A stretch of 64,000 nucleotides of DNA from Collinsella sp. (GCA_019414045.1 DXMW01000024.1:1-64000), one strand, 5' to 3'; positions 1 through 9,486 are shown, counted from the stretch's first letter. The notes: generated from the sequence alone by a model not told the origin. Numbers and translations are program-made.

Positions 1-10
1 GTGTTGAAAA

Positions 11-64
11 ATGGGGCGGTTCCCCATATTATTGATGACGTCGACAGGCGGGGTGGTTCCCCGC
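11..64 (+). promoter_or_regulatory. Paired palindromes before mraZ, candidate MraZ operator
   Basis: Two near-identical inverted repeats lie 37 bp apart: ATGGGGcGGTTCCCCAT at 11-27 and GCGGGGTGGTTCCCCGC at 48-64. Both have a GGGG/CCCC core around a GGTT centre. MraZ of other bacteria binds spaced G-rich direct repeats just upstream of its own gene, so autoregulation here is a reasonable inference. Only 10 bases lie upstream of the first unit in this window, so further units and the promoter cannot be judged. Confidence 0.45.
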
Positions 65-100
65 GTACGTGCCATCTGAGTAACCGAGGGGAGGGCGCAC

Positions 101-535
101 ATGGGAATGACGGGTGCATACGAGCGCAATCTCGATGCAAAAGGTCGTCTATCCCTGCCTGCACCCCTTCGCGAGGAGCTTGGAGAGCACGTTCGCGTGT
201 TCAAAGCCCTGGATGTCGATGCTCTGTACGTGTTCTCTGCCGAGGCCTTCGATAAGTGGGTCGAAGGACTCTTCGCGGGTCGTGAGGGCCACGAGGGTTT
301 TAACCCGCGTGACATCAACGACCAGAAGCTCATGAGGGCGATCAACAAGCGCACCACGTCGATGGACGTGGACAGCGCCGGTCGTATCGGTCTTTCCGAG
401 TCTCTCCGCAAGCAGGCGAACCTCGACCGCGAGGTCACGGTTGTGGGCAACTACGACCACCTTGAGGTTTGGGATCGCGCCGCGGCCGATGAGGACGATG
501 ACGATGAGGCCCTGCTGGACCTCTTCTTCTCGTAA
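101..535 (+). CDS. mraZ: Transcriptional regulator MraZ
   Basis: First gene of the division and cell wall cluster. It encodes 144 residues with two SpoVT-AbrB type half-domains, each carrying the family DxxGR signature (DAKGRL near residue 12 and DSAGRI near residue 91). MraZ forms a ring-shaped DNA-binding oligomer that represses its own operon in the species studied. The ATG at 101 follows AGGGGAGG by about 8 nt, which fixes the start. The C-terminus is unusually acidic, with a run of Asp and Glu before the final LLDLFFS. The stop is 20 nt before rsmH, so co-transcription is likely. Confidence 0.95.
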   Translation: MGMTGAYERNLDAKGRLSLPAPLREELGEHVRVFKALDVDALYVFSAEAFDKWVEGLFAGREGHEGFNPRDINDQKLMRAINKRTTSMDVDSAGRIGLSESLRKQANLDREVTVVGNYDHLEVWDRAAADEDDDDEALLDLFFS

Positions 536-555
536 GGGCAAGGCACGGGTAACGG

Positions 556-1521
556 ATGGAGCGTGGGATCTTGACACAAGAATATCGGCATGAACCTGTC
601 ATGCTCGGCGAAGTGCTTGAGTCGCTGCGGCTAAAGAGCGGCTCCGTTGTCTGCGATTGCACCCTTGGCGGTGCCGGCCATTCGGTAAAGATGGCCGCGC
701 AGGTGGGGGAGACGGGCCTTTTGCTCGGCGTCGATCAGGACGACATGGCCCTCGAGGCCGCTGGCGCCCGTCTGGACCGCGAGGTTCCCGGCGTTCCGCA
801 CCAGCTGCTGAAGGGCAACTTCGGCGACTTGGACGAGCTGCTTTGCTCGGCCGAGGTGCCCGGGGTCGATGGCTTCCTGTTCGATTTGGGCGTCTCGTCA
901 CCGCAACTCGATATCCCTGGCAGGGGCTTTTCGTATAACGAGGACGCCCCATTGGACATGCGGATGGATCCGGGTAATAACACCTTAAACGCAGCTGAGG
1001 TCATCAACACCTATAACGAACACGACCTCGCCCGGATTCTACGCGTCTACGGCGAAGAGAAGTTCGCCTCGCAGATCGCGCGCGAGATCGTGCGCCGCCG
1101 CGAGCAAGAACCGATCGAAACCACCGGCCAATTTGTCGAGATCATCAAGGCGGGTATCCCGGCTGCCGCTCGTCGGCATGGCGGACACCCGGCCAAGAAA
1201 AGTTTCCAGGCCATTCGCATCGAGGTCAATCACGAGCTCGATGTGCTCGAACGAGGGCTTGATGCCGCCACCAGGTGGCTCAACCCGGGCGGACGTATCT
1301 GCGTCATCTCGTATCACTCGCTCGAGGACCGTATCGTAAAGAACCACTTTAAGGAGATGAGCCAGGGGTGCACGTGTCCGCCGGAGATTCCGGTGTGCGT
1401 GTGCGGCAACGTGCCGATACTCAAGGTCATCACCCGCAAACCCTTGGTTGCCCAGCCTGATGAGGTTGAGCGCAACCCTCGGGCGAGATCAGCCAAAATC
1501 CGCGTGGCGCAGCGTCTGTAG
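556..1521 (+). CDS. rsmH: 16S rRNA (cytosine-1402-N4)-methyltransferase RsmH
   Basis: Encodes 321 residues of the RsmH/MraW family, which uses S-adenosylmethionine to methylate N4 of C1402 in the 16S rRNA P-site. The SAM-binding motif GGAGHS is at residues 38-43, FDLGVSSPQLD follows near 110, and the family C-terminus with RNPRARSAKIR is intact. The ATG at 556 has a poor ribosome site. A TTG at 571 has GGAG nine bases upstream and would give an N-terminus of MTQEYRHEPVM, which is more usual for the family, so the true protein may be five residues shorter. The second position in the cluster is standard. Confidence 0.95.
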   Translation: MERGILTQEYRHEPVMLGEVLESLRLKSGSVVCDCTLGGAGHSVKMAAQVGETGLLLGVDQDDMALEAAGARLDREVPGVPHQLLKGNFGDLDELLCSAEVPGVDGFLFDLGVSSPQLDIPGRGFSYNEDAPLDMRMDPGNNTLNAAEVINTYNEHDLARILRVYGEEKFASQIAREIVRRREQEPIETTGQFVEIIKAGIPAAARRHGGHPAKKSFQAIRIEVNHELDVLERGLDAATRWLNPGGRICVISYHSLEDRIVKNHFKEMSQGCTCPPEIPVCVCGNVPILKVITRKPLVAQPDEVERNPRARSAKIRVAQRL

Positions 1522-1611
1522 GCGCGACCGCGCGATATTGGACCTCCCGCTCGCACCATAAACGAAGCTTAAACACACTACCAACGTACTCGGGATGGGA
1601 GGCGGCATATC

Positions 1612-2082
1612 ATGGGCTACAACACTTCAAGCGCAGCACTCGCCTATGATATGAACGCCATGCCCGCCTATCGTGAGACGCCGCAGGCCCCCGTTGCTCC
1701 CCGTGAGCAGCGCACGCCGCGCTTTGATGTCTACACGGGCGCGGGCCGTCAGGCAAACCAGGCGGTAAGCCCGGTTTTCATGAGCGTTCTTAAAACGTTT
1801 TGCATCATTGCGGCTATCTTCATGACGATCGGCGTCGCCCGCGTGGCGCTCGCCGGCGTTACGGCCCAGGTGCTCAACAGCAACGCCGAGCTTACCAACA
1901 CGCTCGAAAAGGCGACCGATGAGAGCTCCGACCTGGAGGTCATGCATTCGGTCTATGGCGCCGACACGCGCATTCGCGACCTTGCGGGCGCTTATGGCAT
2001 GGTGGAGCCCAGCGAGAGCGTTACACTTGACTTTTCGCAGGATGCAGCCGCGTGCGCCAACGCGACCGCGACCGCTCAGTAG
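1612..2082 (+). CDS. ftsL: FtsL-like cell division protein
   Basis: A 156-residue bitopic protein in the ftsL position, between rsmH and the division transpeptidase. Residues 1-55 are a Pro- and Arg-containing cytoplasmic tail, about 57-82 form one membrane helix (FCIIAAIFMTIGVARVALAG), and a Gln/Asn/Leu/Glu-rich stretch predicted to coil follows. FtsL links FtsQ/DivIB and the FtsW-FtsI synthase. Sequence conservation in this family is very low, so the call rests on position, length and topology rather than on motifs. GGGAGG about 12 nt upstream supports the ATG at 1612. Confidence 0.7.
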   Translation: MGYNTSSAALAYDMNAMPAYRETPQAPVAPREQRTPRFDVYTGAGRQANQAVSPVFMSVLKTFCIIAAIFMTIGVARVALAGVTAQVLNSNAELTNTLEKATDESSDLEVMHSVYGADTRIRDLAGAYGMVEPSESVTLDFSQDAAACANATATAQ

Positions 2083-2099
2083 CAAGACGGTAGCTGAGT

Positions 2100-3965
2100 A
2101 TGACAAATGACTATCGCCGCGGTTCCGATGGGGGCCGCGGTTCTGGACGTCCCTCGTCGCGGGGACGTTCTGGTTATCAAGGAACGGGTCGGCAATCTTA
2201 CAACGCCGGGCAGTCCCGTGGCAACGACCCGGCGTCGCGACTTCGCGGCTCGGGCGGCCCTCAAGTGCATAACAACAGGTCGCGCAAGAGTTCGTCGACC
2301 GAATGGCTCACAGGCGCGCCTCTGCCTCGCCGCAAAGCCGTCATGGGATTCATTGGGTTTGGCTTGGGCTTGGGCGTCTTTCGCCTTGCCGACTATCAAA
2401 TTGTCGAAGCCGATAAACTGCGCGAGCGTGCCGATGCGCGCCGCCTGCTTGCGCAGACCCTCTATGCCAAACGCGGCACCATCTACGACCGCAACGGTAA
2501 CGTGCTAGCGTCGTCGGTCGAATGTCGCAACATCGCCGTGAACCCGCAGCTTGTCGAGGATGTTGACAAGACGGTGTCGGCGCTGGTCAAGGCAACTGGG
2601 ATCGATAAAAAGACCTGCCGCAAGCTCGTCGAGTCCGATGGCACCTGGGTGTATATCAAGCGCCAGGTGGACGAAGACGATGCTGCGGCGCTGGAGAAGA
2701 AGAACCTGCCCGGCGTGCTTTTTGAGCAGGCCATGAAGCGCGTATATCCATACGGCAATCTGGCATCGCAGGTGCTGGGTGTAGTGAATGTAGACAACGA
2801 CGGCTTGACGGGTCTCGAGAAGCAATACAACAAGCTTCTGACCGGTACGAACGGTTCTCTTGTGCGCGAGCGCGCGAGGGACGGCAGCTATATCGCGGGC
2901 GGTGCCTATAAAAAGGTGGCTGCGGTCGACGGCGTTGATATCGTGACGACGCTCGACGTCAATATCCAGCGTGCGGCCGAGGATGCCCTGGCAGAGGCAG
3001 TTGAGAAGACTAAGGCCAAGAACGGCTCGGCGCTGGTCACCGATCCTACGACAGGCGAGATCTTGGCAGCCTGCTCGTATCCGACTTACGACCAGACCGA
3101 TCTGGAAAACGCCAAGACCGAGGATATGAACTTGCGCCTGGTCACCGACGCCTACGAGCCCGGCTCGGTCTTTAAGACGCTCGTGGCGGGCGCCGGCTTC
3201 GACTTGGGCGTCGTGCGATCGAGTACGTCGTTTGAGGTGCCGGCGAGCATCAAGGTGGGTGACGATACCGTCACCGATGCCGACAAGCGCGACTATGCCA
3301 TGACCATGGATGTGCGCGAGATGATGCGCCGTTCGTCCAACGTGGGCTTTGTCCTGGTGGGGCGCAAGATCGGTGCGGACGACTTTGCCGCCTATGTGGA
3401 CAAGTGGGGCATAGGTCACAGCTCCGGTGTCGATTTTCCGGGCGAGAGCCTGGGCATCGTCAAGGAGCGTGACCAGTATGACGGCGCCACGCTGGGATCG
3501 ATGAGCTTTGGACAGGCGCTGTCCGTCTCGCCGATTGAGATCGCACGTGCCGTGGGCGGCATCGCCAACGGCGGCGTGATGATGACCCCGCACTTCTATA
3601 AGTCCAGCAAAGGCGACGAGAAGGACTGGGGCGAAGGCGAGCGCGCGATTTCTGAGGACGCCGCATCCCAGGTGACATCGTGCATGCAGACGGTCGTGTC
3701 CGAGGGAACGGGCGTTGGCGGCGCGGTTGACGGCTATGACGTGGCGGGTAAGACCGGTACGGCCGAACGAGCCGACGAGAACGGCGGCTACCTCAAGGAG
3801 AACTACATGTCGTCCTTTATGGGCTTTGCGCCGGCACAATCGCCCAAGGTGCTGTGCTATATCACGCTCGACGGAACGCCGAGCGGCTCAGATGCCGCTG
3901 CGGTGCCGTTCCAGTCCATTATGGCCAACGCGCTCGACGTGCTGGGTATCCCGCACACGAAGTAG
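2100..3965 (+). CDS. ftsI: Division-specific class B penicillin-binding protein
   Basis: A 621-residue peptidoglycan DD-transpeptidase that crosslinks septal wall. A basic, Gly/Ser/Arg-rich cytoplasmic tail of about 75 residues precedes one membrane anchor (near 79-97). The dimerisation domain opens with RGTIYDRNGNVLASS. The three active-site motifs are all present: S356-V-F-K359 (nucleophile Ser356), S412-S-N414 and K551-T-G. No PASTA repeats follow the transpeptidase domain. The gene starts 18 nt after ftsL. The next gene is murF, so the murE often found between them is missing. The basic tail is longer than in most FtsI proteins. Confidence 0.93.
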   Translation: MTNDYRRGSDGGRGSGRPSSRGRSGYQGTGRQSYNAGQSRGNDPASRLRGSGGPQVHNNRSRKSSSTEWLTGAPLPRRKAVMGFIGFGLGLGVFRLADYQIVEADKLRERADARRLLAQTLYAKRGTIYDRNGNVLASSVECRNIAVNPQLVEDVDKTVSALVKATGIDKKTCRKLVESDGTWVYIKRQVDEDDAAALEKKNLPGVLFEQAMKRVYPYGNLASQVLGVVNVDNDGLTGLEKQYNKLLTGTNGSLVRERARDGSYIAGGAYKKVAAVDGVDIVTTLDVNIQRAAEDALAEAVEKTKAKNGSALVTDPTTGEILAACSYPTYDQTDLENAKTEDMNLRLVTDAYEPGSVFKTLVAGAGFDLGVVRSSTSFEVPASIKVGDDTVTDADKRDYAMTMDVREMMRRSSNVGFVLVGRKIGADDFAAYVDKWGIGHSSGVDFPGESLGIVKERDQYDGATLGSMSFGQALSVSPIEIARAVGGIANGGVMMTPHFYKSSKGDEKDWGEGERAISEDAASQVTSCMQTVVSEGTGVGGAVDGYDVAGKTGTAERADENGGYLKENYMSSFMGFAPAQSPKVLCYITLDGTPSGSDAAAVPFQSIMANALDVLGIPHTK

Positions 3966-4092
3966 GGGGTTACAATCTTTGGGGCGTGGTTTGTTGTCCC
4001 ATATGAGGGGTGTTCACATGCCCTGCACCACGCATGCGCGGCGCTGGGATACAATACGCCGATAGCATTATTAGGTTTACAGGGGAGCTGCA

Positions 4093-5517
4093 ATGATAGA
4101 GATCGCCGTCAACAACCTCGCGGCCGCAACAGGGGCCCGAACCGTGACGGGAGAAGCCGATCGGGTATGCCGCGGGTGCGTTATCGACTCGCGCCAGGTC
4201 GAGGAAGGGACGATTTTCGTCGCCTTTCCCGGTGAAAACGTCGACGGCAATGATTTTGCTTCCCGTGCCGTCCAGTCGGGCGCCGGCGCCGTCGTGATGA
4301 CGCGTGAGCCCGAGGCCGAGCTGGTCTCGCTGGCGCAGGACAAGGGCTGTGCCATCTTGCTGACCGATGATCCCGAGGAGTTTCTGCTGCGTTTGGCGCA
4401 CACGTACCGTCTGGAGCTTGGCTGCCTGGTCGTTGGCATTACCGGTTCTATCGGCAAGACGACGACCAAGGACGTGCTCGCCGCCGTGCTCGCCAAGCGC
4501 TATCGTGTCTGGGCCACCAAGGGCAATTTCAATAACCTGATCGGCATGCCGCTCACGGTGCTTTCCGCTCCGGCCGATACCGAGGTCCTGGTGCTCGAGA
4601 TGGGCATGAACCATTTCCACGAGATCGAGCGCCTGTCCCAGTCCGCCAATCCCAACCTTGCCATCGTGAGCAAGATTGGTACCTCTCATATCGGCATTTT
4701 GGGCAGCCGCGAGAACATCGCCCGCGCTAAGGCCGAGATTGTCCAGGGTATGTGCGCCGCCGGCGACTTCTTGCCGCTGCTGGTTTTGGGCGGCGAGGAC
4801 GACTTTACGCCGTTCATTCGCGATACGTTCGCCCAGCCTGCTGGTATCGACGTGATGCTGGCCGGCGTCTCGGACGATGATGAGGTCCGTGCCCGCGACG
4901 TTCGAGTTGATGACGAGGGCCGTCCGGTCTTTACGCTCGATTTTGGTCAGGGCGAGACAATCGATACCATGCTTGCCATCCCCGGCGTGCAGTCCGTCCC
5001 AAATGCCGTTAAGGCCGCCGCGGTTGCCTATCGCCTGGGCGTGACGCCCGAGCAGATCGATGCTGCCTTTAGGGGCCTCACGATTACCGGTCATCGCCAG
5101 GAGATCAAGCGCGCCAAGAGCGGTGCCCGCGTCATCGACGATTCCTATAACGCCAGCGCCGAATCCATGGCTGCTGGCCTCGATCTACTGTGCTCGCTTT
5201 CGTGCACGGGGTCTCGCATGGCGATCTTGGGCGAGATGGGCGAGATGGGCGATGAGGCCCCTCGCATGCATGAACTCGTGGGCGCCTATGCCGCCGCCAA
5301 GAAGCTCGACATGCTGGCGTGCGTGGGTGGTGAGCTGGCCCAGCTTATGGCCGATGCCGCGCGCATGATGGGCATGGACGAGGACCGCATCCAGGTGTTC
5401 TCCGATTATCAGCAGGTGTTCGACCGCATGGGCGGCGCGCTTGAAAAACATGATGTTGTACTGGTCAAGGGTTCCCGCTTTGTTGAGCTCGACCGCTTTG
5501 TGGAAGGTGTGTGCTAG
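4093..5517 (+). CDS. murF: UDP-MurNAc-tripeptide--D-Ala-D-Ala ligase MurF
   Basis: A 474-residue Mur ligase that adds D-Ala-D-Ala to UDP-MurNAc-tripeptide using ATP, completing the cytoplasmic pentapeptide precursor. The ATP loop GITGSIGKTTTK is at residues 115-126, and the substrate-binding N-domain shows IDSRQVEEGTIFVAFPG near 31-47. The C-terminal domain includes VIDDSYNASAESM. A GGGAG ribosome site precedes the ATG. The gap to ftsI is 127 nt, the longest inside the cluster so far, and could hold a secondary promoter, though I see no convincing -35/-10 pair. mraY follows after 3 nt. Confidence 0.95.
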   Translation: MIEIAVNNLAAATGARTVTGEADRVCRGCVIDSRQVEEGTIFVAFPGENVDGNDFASRAVQSGAGAVVMTREPEAELVSLAQDKGCAILLTDDPEEFLLRLAHTYRLELGCLVVGITGSIGKTTTKDVLAAVLAKRYRVWATKGNFNNLIGMPLTVLSAPADTEVLVLEMGMNHFHEIERLSQSANPNLAIVSKIGTSHIGILGSRENIARAKAEIVQGMCAAGDFLPLLVLGGEDDFTPFIRDTFAQPAGIDVMLAGVSDDDEVRARDVRVDDEGRPVFTLDFGQGETIDTMLAIPGVQSVPNAVKAAAVAYRLGVTPEQIDAAFRGLTITGHRQEIKRAKSGARVIDDSYNASAESMAAGLDLLCSLSCTGSRMAILGEMGEMGDEAPRMHELVGAYAAAKKLDMLACVGGELAQLMADAARMMGMDEDRIQVFSDYQQVFDRMGGALEKHDVVLVKGSRFVELDRFVEGVC

Positions 5518-5520
5518 CCC

Positions 5521-6540
5521 ATGTTCGGCAATCCCTCGTATCCAACGTATCAGGCTTTTTTGGGGCTTGGCATCGCCGCTGCCATTGCGCTGCTGCTCAT
5601 GCCGTGGTGGATCAAGCTGCTCAAGGTCGAGGGTATCGGCCAGCAGGTTCGTGCCGACGGCCCCAAGCGTCATTTGGTTAAGCAGGGAACGCCCACCATG
5701 GGTGGTGTTGTCATCCTCGTCGCGATCTCGCTGACCTGCCTGCTGATGGGCAAGCTCACCACCGAGCTCGTGCTCGTGCTGCTCGCCACGCTGGCGACCG
5801 GCGTGCTGGGCCTGATCGACGACCTGACCTCCGTTACGCATGGGCGCTCGCTCGGTCTGACGCCTCATGCCAAGATGATCGGCCTAACCATTATCTGTGT
5901 CACCTTTACGGTACTTGCCGTCAACTGGTGCGGCGTCGCCCCCGAGATTCGTTTTCCCGGCGGCCTGACGATTGACCTCGGTGTTCTTTCGACCACCATC
6001 TGCGGCCTTTCGTTCCCGTGGCTCTACATTGTCTTTTGCTGGCTGATGATCGCCGGTCTTTCTAATGCCGTGAACCTGACCGATGGCCTTGACGGTCTTG
6101 CTGGTGGCACCTCCATGATTGCCATGCTCGCCATGGCTGCCATGGCGTTTTTGCACGGAGACGTGAACCTGTCCATCTTCTGCACCGCGTGTGCCGGTGC
6201 CTGCTTGGGCTTTCTGTGGTTCAACTGCTATCCGGCGAGCATCTTTATGGGCGATACCGGCTCGCTTGCCCTGGGCGCCGCGTTTGCCTGCACGTCCATC
6301 ATGACCAACACCGAGGTCGTCTCCCTCATCATCGGCGGCCTGTTTATCGTTGAGACCCTGTCGGTAATGATTCAGGTTGTCTACTTCCACTTTACGCACA
6401 AGCGCGTCTTCCTTATGGCGCCCATCCATCATCATTTCGAAAAGAAGGGCTGGGCCGAGACCAAGGTCGTCATCCGTTTTTGGATTATCGCTGCGGCCTT
6501 TGGTGCCGTTGGCCTTGCTTTGTTCTTCCAGTTGGGATAG
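5521..6540 (+). CDS. mraY: Phospho-MurNAc-pentapeptide transferase MraY
   Basis: A 339-residue polytopic enzyme with about ten membrane helices. It transfers phospho-MurNAc-pentapeptide to undecaprenyl phosphate to give lipid I. Family signatures are in order: DD at 100-101 (DDLTSVTHGRSLGL), NAVNLTDGLDGLAGG from about 182, FMGDTGSLALG near 242, and the histidine cluster HHHFEKKGW near 303. The Asp residues in these motifs bind magnesium and the substrate pyrophosphate. The length is normal. The ATG follows the murF stop by 3 nt, indicating translational coupling, and murD follows after 9 nt. Confidence 0.96.
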   Translation: MFGNPSYPTYQAFLGLGIAAAIALLLMPWWIKLLKVEGIGQQVRADGPKRHLVKQGTPTMGGVVILVAISLTCLLMGKLTTELVLVLLATLATGVLGLIDDLTSVTHGRSLGLTPHAKMIGLTIICVTFTVLAVNWCGVAPEIRFPGGLTIDLGVLSTTICGLSFPWLYIVFCWLMIAGLSNAVNLTDGLDGLAGGTSMIAMLAMAAMAFLHGDVNLSIFCTACAGACLGFLWFNCYPASIFMGDTGSLALGAAFACTSIMTNTEVVSLIIGGLFIVETLSVMIQVVYFHFTHKRVFLMAPIHHHFEKKGWAETKVVIRFWIIAAAFGAVGLALFFQLG

Positions 6541-6549
6541 TGGTCTTTC

Positions 6550-7956
6550 ATGCCTCTTGCTGATGTCTTTAGCCTGCTCGTTTTGGGTCAGGGCAAATCC
6601 GGTCTCGATGTCGCCCGCTGGGCGCTGGCACATCCCGAGCGCGTAAGCGCCGTTACCGTGTATGGCGGCGGCACCTCTGAGCCCAATGACGCCACGCGTG
6701 CGCTTGAGGCTGCTGGTGCGTCGTTTGTCTATGGGACCGAACAGGTCGAGGGCGCCTATGACGTATGCGTGACGTGCCCGGGCATCTCGGAGTTCTCGGG
6801 CTTCTTTAAGGCCGGGCGCGAGCATGCCGCCCAGATTATGGGTGAGCCCGAGTTTGCCTATCGCCTGTCGCCCGATAACTGGATTGCCATCACGGGTACC
6901 AACGGCAAGACGACCACCACGTCGTTGACTGATTATCTGCTCAAGGCTGCCGGCGAGGCCAGCGTTGCTGTCGGCAACATCGGCGAGCCGCCGGTCAACG
7001 AGATTGACGGCCGAGCCCACAACGAGTGGTTTGTGGCCGAGCTCTCGAGCTACCAGATTGCTACGACCGCCGAGCTTCATCCTCGCGTGGCGGTGCTGCT
7101 CAACATCACTCCCGACCACTTGGGCTGGCATAAGAGCCATAAGAACTATGCGCTTGCCAAGATCAAACTGTTTGACAATATGGTCGATGACGATCTGGCG
7201 GTTGTCGACGTCGAAGACGCCGGCATTCACGAGTTCGATGAGTACATCTACACGCCGGGTCGTCGCATCTGCAAGGTTGCCTTTGACGAGCCTGAGGGTG
7301 AGGATGCCGCCTTTGTACGCGATGGCAAGATGATCGTGCGCCTGAAGGGCGTCGAGACCCCGCTCATCGCTACATCCGAGCTCAAGATTTCGGGCCATCA
7401 CAATGTTATCAATGCCCTGTGCGCTGCCACGGCTGCCCTGGCAGTCGGTGCCGATGTCGATGGCGTCTGCCGCGGTTTGGCCTCGTTCCAGCCGCTCGAG
7501 CACCGCGTGGAGCCGTGTGGCGAGATTGACGGCGTGCGCTACGTCAACGATTCCAAGGCGACCAACACCGATGCGGTCGAGAAGGCACTGACGGCATTTC
7601 CCGATGACGACGTGATCTTGCTGCTCGGCGGCCACGATAAGGGCACGCCGCTCACGGACTTCGCGCGCGTCGTTATGGACAACGTACGCTCGGTCGTCTG
7701 CTTTGGCGATGCGCGCGAGCGTTTCACCGCCGCTATGGACGAGGCCGATGTCGATGGCGATGTGGATATCGCCCAGGCGGATGACCTGCGCGATGCCGTG
7801 GACGTCGCCCGTTCGCTGTCGAGCCGTGGCGATGTGATCTTACTTTCTCCTGCCTGCTCTTCGTTCGATGAGTTCTCGGGCTATGAGGAGCGCGGCCGCG
7901 TGTTTAAGGACTATGTGGCCCAGCTTGCCGCTGCGGCGAAATCGCAAATGGAATAG
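6550..7956 (+). CDS. murD: UDP-MurNAc-L-Ala--D-Glu ligase MurD
   Basis: A 468-residue cytoplasmic Mur ligase that adds D-glutamate to UDP-MurNAc-L-alanine. The N-terminal nucleotide-binding fold begins SLLVLGQGKSGLDVA, the ATP loop ITGTNGKTTTTS lies near residues 114-125, and the central domain contains LNITPDHLGWH. The C-terminal part has VRYVNDSKATNTDAVEKAL and LLLGGHDKG, both typical of MurD. Length and start are normal. It lies 9 nt after mraY and 3 nt before ftsW within the tight operon. Confidence 0.96.
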   Translation: MPLADVFSLLVLGQGKSGLDVARWALAHPERVSAVTVYGGGTSEPNDATRALEAAGASFVYGTEQVEGAYDVCVTCPGISEFSGFFKAGREHAAQIMGEPEFAYRLSPDNWIAITGTNGKTTTTSLTDYLLKAAGEASVAVGNIGEPPVNEIDGRAHNEWFVAELSSYQIATTAELHPRVAVLLNITPDHLGWHKSHKNYALAKIKLFDNMVDDDLAVVDVEDAGIHEFDEYIYTPGRRICKVAFDEPEGEDAAFVRDGKMIVRLKGVETPLIATSELKISGHHNVINALCAATAALAVGADVDGVCRGLASFQPLEHRVEPCGEIDGVRYVNDSKATNTDAVEKALTAFPDDDVILLLGGHDKGTPLTDFARVVMDNVRSVVCFGDARERFTAAMDEADVDGDVDIAQADDLRDAVDVARSLSSRGDVILLSPACSSFDEFSGYEERGRVFKDYVAQLAAAAKSQME

Positions 7957-7959
7957 GGG

Positions 7960-9486
7960 TTGCCGGTGAGAGAGGAGAGCCCCCGACAAGGTATGAGGAG
8001 GCCCGACTCGGACCGTGCTTCCTCGCGGCGCAGCACACCGCGTTCCGGTCGCGGCGGGCAGACGTTTAGCGAACGCTATATTGCCGGCGTTCCCGCCCGT
8101 ATCATGCGCCCCCGTTTGATATTCATGGCCTGCCTGTTTACCTTGGTGTGCTTTGGCCTGCTGATGGTGTACTCGGCGTCTTCGGTCGAGGCGCTGCACG
8201 AGAATGGCTCGGCGACGTTTTTTCTGTTTCGACAAGCCGCGTTTGCCGGAGTTGGCGTGCTGGCTATGGTTGCCATCGTGCGCATCTTGCCGGACAGTTG
8301 GTTTGGGGAAGACGTGCTCAGGATCTTCCTCATCGGCATGATGGGGCTACTGCTTCTGGTGTTCTTGGTGGGCAGCGGCAGCCGTGGCGCCACGCGCTGG
8401 CTCAACATCGCCGGTATTCAGTTCCAGCCTTCCGAGTTTTTAAAGCCATTTGCCATTGCGTATTCGGCCATCATGCTTGATCGTTTCTTTTCGCCCGGTG
8501 GCAACATCAACGAATTCCTTCGCAAGATGGGCATCTACTTGGGCATTTCGCTCTTTCTGATCTTTATCCAGCCCGATTTCGGTACTGTCCTGATCATCCT
8601 GTTGACCCTCATGTGCATGGCGTTGTTTGCGGGTCTCGACCCCAGATTTATCATCGGCGTGCTAATCTTCGGCATTCTCGTGATCGTGATTGCGCTTGTT
8701 GCAGAGCCGTACCGTATGGTGCGTATTCAGGTTGCCTTGAACCCTTGGGCCGACGAGTATGGTGACGGCTATCAGGCCACGCTTGCCATCATGGCCTTTG
8801 CCTCGGGCGGTCTGTTCGGCCGTGGCATCGGCAACTCAACCATGAAGTACTCGTATCTGCCCGAGGCGCACAATGACTACATCCTGGCCATCATTGGCGA
8901 GGAAGTCGGTTTTGTCGGAACCGTGCTGTTCTTCTTGGTGTTTGCGATGCTGATCTATTCGGCGTTTCGCATTGCCGAGCAGGCGACCGATCGTCGGGGC
9001 GCGCTCATGGCGTCTGGCTCCGCGGTCATTCTCGCGGTGCAGTTTTTGATTAACGCGCTGGGCATCCTCAACGTGTTTCCCATGACGGGCAAACCGTTGC
9101 CGTTTATTAGCTACGGCGGCTCTTCGATTATTGTGTCACTTATGCTTGCCGGATTGATCCTGCGCGTTTCGTACGAAAGCGCCCGTCGCGATGAGTACGA
9201 CCGTCGCCGCGAGAGCTTTGCCGTTATGGATGAGAGTACCGCCGGCGTGCCCCGCGTGCGCGGCGAGCGATCTTCGCGTAACGGTTTTACCGTCCTGGAT
9301 GGCTCTGTGACCGAGCCGGCAGCCCGCCCGCGTCAGCGAACGGCGCCGCAAGGTCGTCCTCAGCGCCCCAGCCCTCGCAACGCGGGCGGTGGATATAATC
9401 GAATCGATTTGAACTCGGACCCGTCGGCGCGTCTGCGCACCGACGACCAGGGACCGCGTGTACGAAGGGACTACCATGACCGATAA
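7960..9486 (+). CDS. ftsW: FtsW, septal SEDS glycosyltransferase
   Basis: A 508-residue SEDS-family protein that polymerises lipid II at the septum together with the class B PBP at 2100-3965. About ten membrane helices span residues 50-400. Family motifs include GSRGATRWLNIAGIQFQPSE and GKPLPFISYGGSS near the end of the membrane domain. The cytoplasmic C-tail of roughly 100 residues is Arg/Pro-rich and looks disordered. The start is uncertain: a TTG at 7960 immediately follows murD, while an ATG at 7993 would remove 11 residues. The 3' end overlaps murG by 11 nt. RodA is the paralogue to exclude; the cluster position favours FtsW. Confidence 0.93.
   Translation: MPVREESPRQGMRRPDSDRASSRRSTPRSGRGGQTFSERYIAGVPARIMRPRLIFMACLFTLVCFGLLMVYSASSVEALHENGSATFFLFRQAAFAGVGVLAMVAIVRILPDSWFGEDVLRIFLIGMMGLLLLVFLVGSGSRGATRWLNIAGIQFQPSEFLKPFAIAYSAIMLDRFFSPGGNINEFLRKMGIYLGISLFLIFIQPDFGTVLIILLTLMCMALFAGLDPRFIIGVLIFGILVIVIALVAEPYRMVRIQVALNPWADEYGDGYQATLAIMAFASGGLFGRGIGNSTMKYSYLPEAHNDYILAIIGEEVGFVGTVLFFLVFAMLIYSAFRIAEQATDRRGALMASGSAVILAVQFLINALGILNVFPMTGKPLPFISYGGSSIIVSLMLAGLILRVSYESARRDEYDRRRESFAVMDESTAGVPRVRGERSSRNGFTVLDGSVTEPAARPRQRTAPQGRPQRPSPRNAGGGYNRIDLNSDPSARLRTDDQGPRVRRDYHDR

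Noticed and set aside
1..255. A frame from the first base across mraZ
   Set aside because: Out of frame with mraZ and covers the operator palindromes.
4000..4065. Promoter in the ftsI-murF gap based on TACAAT
   Set aside because: No -35 at an acceptable distance; the operon probably reads through.
5884..7635. A 583-codon minus-strand frame over mraY and murD
   Set aside because: Antisense to two well-supported genes, with biased composition.
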